From NCBI GenBank assembly GCA_021442155.1, contig CM038232.1, forward strand, positions 60,295,436 to 60,359,435: DNA of 64,000 nt, in the 5' to 3' direction. Source of the DNA: Cymbidium sinense. Its lineage: Eukaryota; Streptophyta; Magnoliopsida; Asparagales; Orchidaceae. Positions 57,510-64,000 of the stretch are shown here, in pieces. The stretch's first letter is position 1. Each line of letters begins with the position of its first letter. The notes below the pieces were generated by a model. The model was not told the origin of the DNA. It searched no databases and saw only the letters and a program-made list of their open reading frames with translations. A program made the translations under genes and the position numbers.

Positions 57510-57891
57510 CTACATGGGAGTAACTTCTCCTCACGACTCTCCTTAACCTCTTCCTCATGGGGGATAACCACTCTAAGGAATTTAATGATTATAAGTAATT
57601 AAGTGTCACATTAATAAATTATAATTATATTTAACGCTTATGACATTTCTTGAAATCACAAACATTAGGTCAAATTACATGATGATTACATATGAAATTT
57701 AAAAAATTACAACAACATCACAAAATATTATATATGACATGTATATAAAGCTAACTCTTCTAATTGGTCTTCATTTCTTCAAGCTTAAATTTTTTTCGTT
57801 GGTACTCTTTCTCCTTATAGTGGGACCACCATGATTAACCTTCATCTCCTTTGTTGTAACCCTCATTATGGGATCTTATGCATATGTTACA
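57510..57891 (-). repeat. 5' LTR of chromovirus 2
   Basis: Direct counterpart of 55510-55866. The right boundary, TGTAAC on the element strand, marks the element start. The five bases after it (CCAAA) would be the target duplication, but I could not place the second copy firmly. Confidence 0.7.
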
Positions 57892-58249
57892 CCAAACTAA
57901 TTACTCCTTTTAGATAATCTAGTAGCACAGACCTGACCACCCAAACTTGAATGAACTTATTTTGATGGCCTAAGAGTAGATATTTATTTTTTGTTTTTAT
58001 TGGAATTTTTTGTAGACCATGCTTTCAATCTTCTTGATGTCCTTCCTCCAGTAACATAGGTTGGATAGCCACCCTAGTTTTAGTTATGTGTTCAAGTTGT
58101 CTAGTATTATTGTTTATGTTATTAAGTTGCAACTCTTCCCCTTAATTTTATTTTTTAGATCTTTATAGCTTTGAAAACTAATGTATCATCTTATAGTCTA
58201 AGCTACAACTCTTCTTTTAAATATCAATTTTACCTTGTCTTATTGCTAC

Positions 58250-58640
58250 AAATGTAAATCTAAAATAATTGGATATTTTGACTCATTATCCTTCATATCC
58301 ACAATCATAAAATCAACAAAGAATACACACTACACCCTTGGGATGCTTAATTAAATTGTAAAGAAACAATAAGGCAATCATAGAGAGTTTAGCTTGTCCT
58401 AGTCATAACTTCTTGAATACGAAGATGGGCATAAAATTTATGCTAGCCCTCAAATCACACATGCTAAAATGTTCTCCTCCTTGACATATAGGATTACAAA
58501 GTTATATGGATCTTTAATGGTAGCTTCCTCTTTAGTATTATTATGCACTCCTCAATTAAGACCACTATTTTATGTTCTTTCATGTATGTATCTTTGTATC
58601 CATTATCTCTATCATGAATTTGATGTAGCTTGGAAACTAC
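58250..58640 (-). pseudogene. Athila-2 protease
   Basis: The minus strand reads HINIPFANTLE-FPSYIKFM near 58680-58610, the Athila linker just before protease, then MCDLRASINFMPIFVFKKL near 58463-58405, and an MIVDMKDNESKYPIILD segment near 58310-58260. DLRAS replaces DLGAS of the catalytic aspartate loop, and a frame slip precedes it. The enzyme would have cut the polyprotein. Confidence 0.85.
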
Positions 58641-58649
58641 TCTAGAGTA

Positions 58650-60390
58650 TTAGCAAAAAGAATATTTATGTGAAGTTTATTAAACACCTTTAAGAACATA
58701 GAGAATTGTTGATCAAAATTCATTTTTAAAATCTCTACTAGTATGAAAGTGGTGGCACATATAGTGATAGGTTGTTTGGAAATAGCTTTGACTTTGGATG
58801 CTCGTTGTTCTCTTCAAACTACTTATGATTCTCTTTCTTGCTCTATACTTCTTTAGACCTCCCCTAGCCCATAGATTCTCTAATAGAGTGCTTGGCTTTG
58901 GGCCTATTTTGACTTATAAGATCTTCTAATTTTCTTTTGCTCTTTAAATAAACTATTTTGACATGCTCCCTTAGATTAACATCTATGTTATTGGGAAGAG
59001 TGGTTTGGACTGACAACTTGAAAGCTATTGTGATAATTGTCTAACCTGAAATTCAATGTTCTTAATCTCCATCACTTGTCTTTATAGTGAGGCATCATTC
59101 CTCTAGAGTGTAAGATCTATGCATACCATAAACTAGGTGGAGGTTGCTATAAGTTGTGCCAAGGATTCCTTTGATAATTTTTTCTCTAATTTTTACAAAT
59201 AAGGTCCAGTTATGGAGTGAAGCTAAGTGGATAATGGCCTCCTTGTTGGTGAATTCCATGTGATTATTTGTAATCACATGACTTCTACCCCACCTATATA
59301 TTCTACCAAGAAAAATTAAGGTTGTTCCTCCACTAAGGATTATACATGTTATAGTAGGAATTGTTGTCTTAATGGATCCTCACAAAGTTCACTTTCCATA
59401 GAAGGTTACATGAAGAGGCTGTTAGTTTGGCATATTATATAAAGGTGATCTTTTTAATCATAGTCACAATAAAAGATAGGATCATACAATGCAAGTGTTA
59501 TAAGATGGTGGAGTTGCTTTATTATAGATGTAACCTATGTTATGATGGTTACATTGGCATATCATTCTTGAACTACAGTTCCATACTTTTTTAATGAAAT
59601 CTCACACTTGGCCACTAGTAATTGTTTATGGCCCTTTCCTCCAATAGAAAGGATCTTGAGTCTTGCTCATAAAGGTGCCACCAAATGCGGCATTTATTAG
59701 TGTCTTGGTAGGCCTAATGATCCCATTGTAAAAGGTATGAACCTAAATCTATTGGGAAGGACATGGAATGGACATCTTCTTAAGAGGTCCTTAATTATAT
59801 CCCAACCATCAAAGAGTGTTTCTCATTCCATCTGCACAAAAATTGAGATCTTAATTTCATCCTTGTTGTTTTTATTGGAGAGAAAAAAATGGAAAGAAAC
59901 ATCTATGCTAGATTATTCCTCATTATGATGGAATCCTAATCAATGAGTTGAGCCAATTTTTGACTCAGTCTCTCAAATAAAAAAGGGAACAACCATAGCC
60001 TAAAGAATAATCTAAGAATTTGTTATACTTTAATGTATTATAAACCTCAAAGAAATTTGTGATATGTCATTCAACTCATCAATGGTTAAACCACCAATTT
60101 GGGAGCTCAAAGTCATATGTAAACTAGCAGGCTTTATTTCAAAATTATTTCTCTACAAACCTAGCATGATAATGGCCTGATGATTTAAAGCAAGATAAGA
60201 TGTCCATATTTTGTTAGCACCTTAGCCTACATGGTCTTTCCTCCTCCATCTTCTAAATTGGTCATTTTTGCTACTTCCATCTAGTCAATTTATCACTTCT
60301 ACTCAAGTCTCCTTAAAAGAGTTTGTTCAATTTCTAGACTTTTAACAAATAGTGGTTCACCACCATAATGGTTTATACTCAACAATCAAT
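58650..60390 (-). pseudogene. gag: Athila-2 gag, broken
   Basis: The start (about 60390-60240) matches Athila 1 closely at the DNA level: GGTGGTGAACCACTATTT, ACTCTTTTAAG-AGACTT and TTAGAAGATGGAGGAGG occur in both. Further along, 59735-59640 reads TFYNGIIRPTKTLINAAFGG, TFMSKTQDP, the Athila gag segment near its RNA-binding part. The C-terminal portion (59277-58700) includes HLASLHNWTLFVKIREKIIK. No intact zinc knuckle was found. Stops and frame slips throughout. Confidence 0.82.
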
Positions 60391-60496
60391 CAATAATAGA
60401 GTAAAAAAACAAAATTAAATAAAAAATAAAATTAGTAAGCAACATAAAAAATTTTCAAAATAATAAAAGTCAATTTTATATTGATATTGGTGTTAA

Positions 60497-60515
60497 AATC
60501 TCTAAAAATAATGAC
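60497..60515 (-). other. Degenerate tRNA-Asp primer-binding site, Athila 2
   Basis: On the element strand the site reads TTGTCATTATTTTTAGAGATT, the counterpart of TTGGCATTATTTTTGGAGATT in Athila 1. It shows the same replaced GCGCCG core. Confidence 0.7.
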
Positions 60516-60519
60516 AAAA

Positions 60520-61850
60520 CTTTGATGTGATGTAGGATAAATTATATGTATTATGGTACATGGTCACCTTAAGTAATAAACTAATAAAACTTTTTAGACC
60601 AATTACTAAAATAGGTTGATTGACTATTATTTAGACAATGAAATTAAGGTGGCAAAACAAAACTTAAAAAACTATTTCTAAATCTACCAAAATAGTAAGT
60701 TAACTAATAAGAGCAAAATGTTTATGAGAGATCTCAATACAATTAAATTTAGGGATTGGAGGTTCATTGATATTATTTGGTATGGCTATGATTTTGGAAA
60801 AAAAATTAAAGTTAGTTTCTATCTAGTAATTAAGGTAGTTGTTATTTTTCTCTCGAAAGCTTTGGGTCTTTATTTTTCTTTTAGAACACATACTTCATAG
60901 TGTTAAATTTACTTTAGATCTCAAAAATTATTATATGATTTTGTCATAGTTATCTCTAACCTAGGATCCACCACTATGGCATCTTGTCCATGATGAGTCC
61001 ATTTTTTAACCTCTCCATTCCAAACAGTCATCTTGTACTCTCGCAAGATGACTAGTTAAATCAATAAGCAAGAATACCTAAAAATGTGATATTAAAAGCA
61101 AATAAAACTTCAAACTTTATTAAAATCAAGACCAACATAAAATTAAAGTAGTTACATCCCAACCACCCTAAGGGGAGTTTAGTTCATGAAGAAAGAAAAG
61201 AATATCATTAAAAACTTGCACATAAATATTATTACAATAAAATAAAAGGAGAAAAAGAAATTATAAACTTAGGTGAAAGTGTTAAGAAACTATCCTTCAT
61301 CACCTTGGCTCTTCGCTCTTGAGATCTCTCCTCTTGGTTCCTCTAACGATCTTGATGAACATCTTAATTCCTTCTCTTTCACCCACCAAAAGCTTAAACA
61401 ATGGCTAAATAACGGTTGGGAAATATATTTAATTCATCCACATAATTTGGTAATATAGGGCTATATTGGATTTCCCCAAAAATATAAAAAAATTTATTAA
61501 GAATTTTTAGCAAATCATACTAGCTATTAGGATAGCATAAAGAACCATAGTTGGGTGACTTGGCGCCATGGTCTCTAATTTTTAGCTCTATTTTAACATG
61601 TTTCATATACCTAGGTGCCAGTTCATTATTTTTCAACTTTAAAAGACTTTCAAATGTCTAGGTGCCCTAACTGGTTGTAAGGCACCTAGACTAGATGCCA
61701 AAGCTTTAAGACTAAGACCTAGTTACCAAGACAACATAAAACTCTTAAATTCATATCATTTACTTCAATGATATCTAATTAGCTTCTTGATAATAAACAC
61801 TTGAGATTCAACAAAATAAAGGTTTACTTACATTAAAAAAAATATTTTAA
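60520..61850 (-). repeat. 5' LTR of Athila 2 (outer edge uncertain)
   Basis: Reverse complement of 61070-61280 aligns with Athila 1 at about 10990-11190 (CATGAACTAAACTCCCCTTA against CATGAACTAAAATTCCTTAT, then TTTTATGTTGGTCTTGATTT). From 61560 to 61720 GGCACC/GGTGCC words recur as in Athila 1. An open stretch at 61273-61458 on the plus strand is not a gene. Confidence 0.65.
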
Positions 61851-61869
61851 TAAGTGCAATAAATTTCTA

Positions 61870-62110
61870 ATAATGAAGTAAAAGTATCATGTAAAAATTA
61901 ATGATATAAAAGGAGAAAGATCTATTGATTTGACACCCATCAGCGCTCGCCTAAAAGAATAAGATAGAAAAGCCAACACATAGCGTTGACCCCTGGTGCT
62001 TAGGTGCCAAAAATAGACCCAATAGGAGCATAAGTACATCCCTAACAAATTTAAGAAATTAAAAAAATACAAGAGAATATTTATTTCTCAATTTTAAAAA
62101 AAAATTACAC
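61870..62110 (+). repeat. Athila LTR piece in the orientation of Athila 1
   Basis: AGCGCTCGCCTAAAAGAAT, AAGATAGAAAAGCC and GTTGACCCCTGGTGC at 61932-62002 parallel AGCATTCGCTTAAAGAAAT, AAGATAGAGAAGTT and GTTGACC at 10592-10650 on the same strand. The gag of Athila 2 is on the other strand, so this piece points the opposite way from the LTR next to it. It may be a small inversion, a separate fragment, or part of an internally palindromic LTR. Confidence 0.5.
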
Positions 62111-62119
62111 TCAAGCCCA

Positions 62120-62520
62120 CTAAGCAATAATAAGATAAATAAGAAAGAGAGCATAAATTTTAATTTGTTCATTTTATAATAAAGGCAATGCTATGAACTT
62201 TATGCAATAAGTACAAAACAAATTTTTCTTAGAAAATTATTTTCTCCAAGTGAAATAATTATTTGAAAATATAAACTTGAAATAATTTATTATAAGATGT
62301 TTAAATTAATTTTACTTTAAGATCACTTGCACGAAATAGTAAATCAATGAACCTTATAAAATTAGAACTTTGAATCAATCAAGAAAATATGAAAGCCTTA
62401 AAGAATGATCTCAACTTGAAATAAATTTTAATCACAATTACAAGATTCAATCTTTAAAATACTTGAATTAAGTGAAATAAGATAATTTTAAAAATGAGTA
62501 TTGATGAAAAAATAGAGTAT
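62120..62520 (-). repeat. Fragment related to the copia-2 LTR, same orientation
   Basis: AATAATAAGATAAATAAGAAAGAGAGCATAAATT-like text at 62128 onward follows 42535 onward, including GCTATGAACTTTATG against GATATGAACTTTAAA. Similarity is patchy but collinear for about 150 bp or more. Confidence 0.5.
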
Positions 62521-62899
62521 ACATCTTGTGTATCTCACTATTTGATTTGATGATAATAAATCTTATAATAAATATTAACAATTTCTTTGCAAGATAAATT
62601 ATCAACATAAATCATTATTAATCTGAATTTTAATTAATTCCAAATATATAATTAAAAATACAAATAGTTTATTTTAATTATTTAAAAAAATTCACCAAAC
62701 TCAACTTGTGCAACCAAATTTGGAAAGTCAGATCAGCCTAGATTAGTGTAGTTTGGGAATCTTCTTAATATTTATATCATAAGATAAATAAGAGCTCATT
62801 AATATCACAATTTCTAATACCTTTTCATATAATTTATTTTGATTTTAACATATATTTTCAAATTTTATTTGCATCACTTTTTTAATATTATTGAAATTA

Positions 62900-64000
62900 T
62901 CCTATTTACATAAGTTGACTACATGCATTGATATAAACCTTATCCATTACATCTCAAAGTGAGCTTACTTTTTTTCCACTTCATTAATTAATTTTCATAC
63001 TAGATTTAATTTCTTTCTATTTTTTTTAATTATTCATTCAATTATCAAAATTATCTTTTTTTCTCTCTCTTATTATTTATTTTATCTCATATTATTAATT
63101 TTATTTGATTTTTATTTTTGTTGGTATAAAGAATTTAATGTGATATATGGAATTTATTTTTATATTAATTTTCATCATTTAATTATTTTTCAAATTCAAA
63201 TTTACTTGAATTTTGAATTTTAAATTGAATATTGCCTTAAATTGTTTCTAAATTTAGTTTATTTTTTTAACATGATTTGGCAGGCTCCAAGAGTATTTCA
63301 TTTGATTATATTTTACTTTATTTTAGTTCATTTGAATTAGTTTAAATTTAAAATAAAATGCCTTTTGATTTAGTGCACTTTCCTTTTTAAAATATTTTAA
63401 ATCTAAAATTTAAAGTATGTCATAATCTCTCTCCAAAAATTATTCCAACTTTCATGGAATGTCTTGGCTAGCCTCCATTAATTTGTTTTGATATTGTTGA
63501 ATTAATTTAAATTAATTTAAATTAGTTCAAATTAAAAATTGAAATAGCTATAATTAACACAATTTCCTTTCTTACATTCTTAATTTTGGTTATAATTGGC
63601 TCACCCCTTTATCCCTTTTTATTTTAAAAAAATGGTATTTAGATTTTAAATTCCTTATTAATTATTCTATCTTGATTGTTAATTGATGGAATATCATTAA
63701 TGAGAGTCTATTTCATGCAAGGAAAGTCTTGGCCGCCCCTTTTATAATTGAATTTTAGATTTATTTTATTTTAATATTATTCAAATTCATCGCTTAATTA
63801 ATCCCATGATTAATTAGAGTTTATTTAATTATGTTATGTGCATTTAAACTTCTTCTCTCTGTGCTTGAATGTCCCACACTTATTTGAATTGATTAAATTC
63901 AAATTCAAATTTATTTATTTGAATTTTGAATTTCAAGATTAAATCCCATGATTGGCTTGTAAAATTAATCATGCTTTGGCCAAAACTTGCTTGGAATAAA
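62900..64000 (+). repeat. Fragment related to the copia-2 LTR, inverted
   Basis: TTCATGGAATGTCTTGGCTA then GCCTCCATTAATTTG (about 63451-63486) parallels the reverse complement of about 43800-43845 (GGCATGTTTGGCTCGCCTTC, ATTGATTTAAA). GGCCGCCC and GGCTTG words in similar surroundings recur near 63730 and 63955. The window ends inside it. Similarity is moderate, so the assignment is tentative. Confidence 0.4.

Larger units (their letters stand above)
55510..57891 (-). mobile_element. Chromovirus 2 (Reina/CRM-like), internally deleted
   Basis: Two direct repeats of about 360-380 bp (55510-55866 and 57510-57891) bracket a 1.6-kb interior that carries integrase text on the minus strand. On the element strand the repeats start TGTCGTAGCACATGCAC and TGTAACATATGCATAAG, so they behave as LTRs. 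Gag, protease and reverse transcriptase are missing and no primer site is seen beside the right LTR. It lies against the protease end of Athila 2, which it probably interrupted. Confidence 0.7.
57900..62100 (-). mobile_element. Athila-type element 2, truncated after protease
   Basis: On the minus strand a 5' LTR (about 60520-62000), primer site (60497-60515), gag (58650-60390) and protease (58250-58640) follow each other. Reverse transcriptase, RNase H and integrase are absent, since chromovirus 2 begins at 57891. Gag and LTR share long stretches with Athila 1 at 10.4-13.06 kb, on the opposite strand. Confidence 0.83.

Overview
This window looks like nuclear DNA from a large, repeat-rich flowering-plant genome. 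It is strongly AT-rich and I found no convincing host gene, tRNA or rRNA. Every coding remnant I can recognise belongs to a plant transposable-element lineage: an RTE-type LINE with a (TTG)n tail, SIRE/Maximus-type Ty1/copia, Athila and Tat-type Ty3/gypsy, Reina/CRM-like chromoviruses, and a hAT DNA transposon. I cannot name the species; a monocot is possible but unproven. Domain edges are approximate because almost every reading frame carries stops and frameshifts, and similarities were judged by eye.

Layout. 1-4.2 kb is AT-rich DNA with nothing recognised. 4.25-5.1 kb is a decayed Ty3/gypsy gag (minus). 5.48-8.62 kb is a near full-length RTE LINE (plus) between 17-bp target-site duplications. 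10.4-13.06 kb is an Athila element (plus: LTR, tRNA-Asp-type primer site, gag), cut off by a small RTE fragment (13.07-13.51 kb). 13.5-22.8 kb is a complete SIRE-type copia element (minus) whose left LTR carries an inverted outer third. 22.8-31 kb and beyond is a Tat-type gypsy element (minus): repeat-rich 3' untranslated region, integrase, two RNase H modules, reverse transcriptase, gag, primer site, then the start of its 5' LTR. The stretch that follows holds a striking array of about 20 hairpin repeats (31.1-32.7 kb).

32.7-40.3 kb is non-coding and LTR-like. It includes a GC-rich promoter-like patch (37.6-38.5 kb) and a field of degenerate TTGGGTCAA repeats (38.9-40.1 kb). 40.3-44.56 kb is a truncated second copia (minus). 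44.56-47.5 kb is a decayed chromovirus (plus), whose probable 3' LTR is split by a 6.1-kb hAT transposon (47.5-53.6 kb, minus) with an 8-bp duplication. 55.5-57.9 kb is an internally deleted chromovirus (minus) next to, probably inside, a second Athila (58-62 kb, minus). 62.1-64 kb holds LTR fragments related to the second copia.

None of these elements looks able to move by itself now. The value of the window lies in nested insertion history, rearranged LTRs and structured repeats. The best candidate for something undescribed is the hairpin array at 31.1-32.7 kb, where both arms of each hairpin change together from unit to unit.
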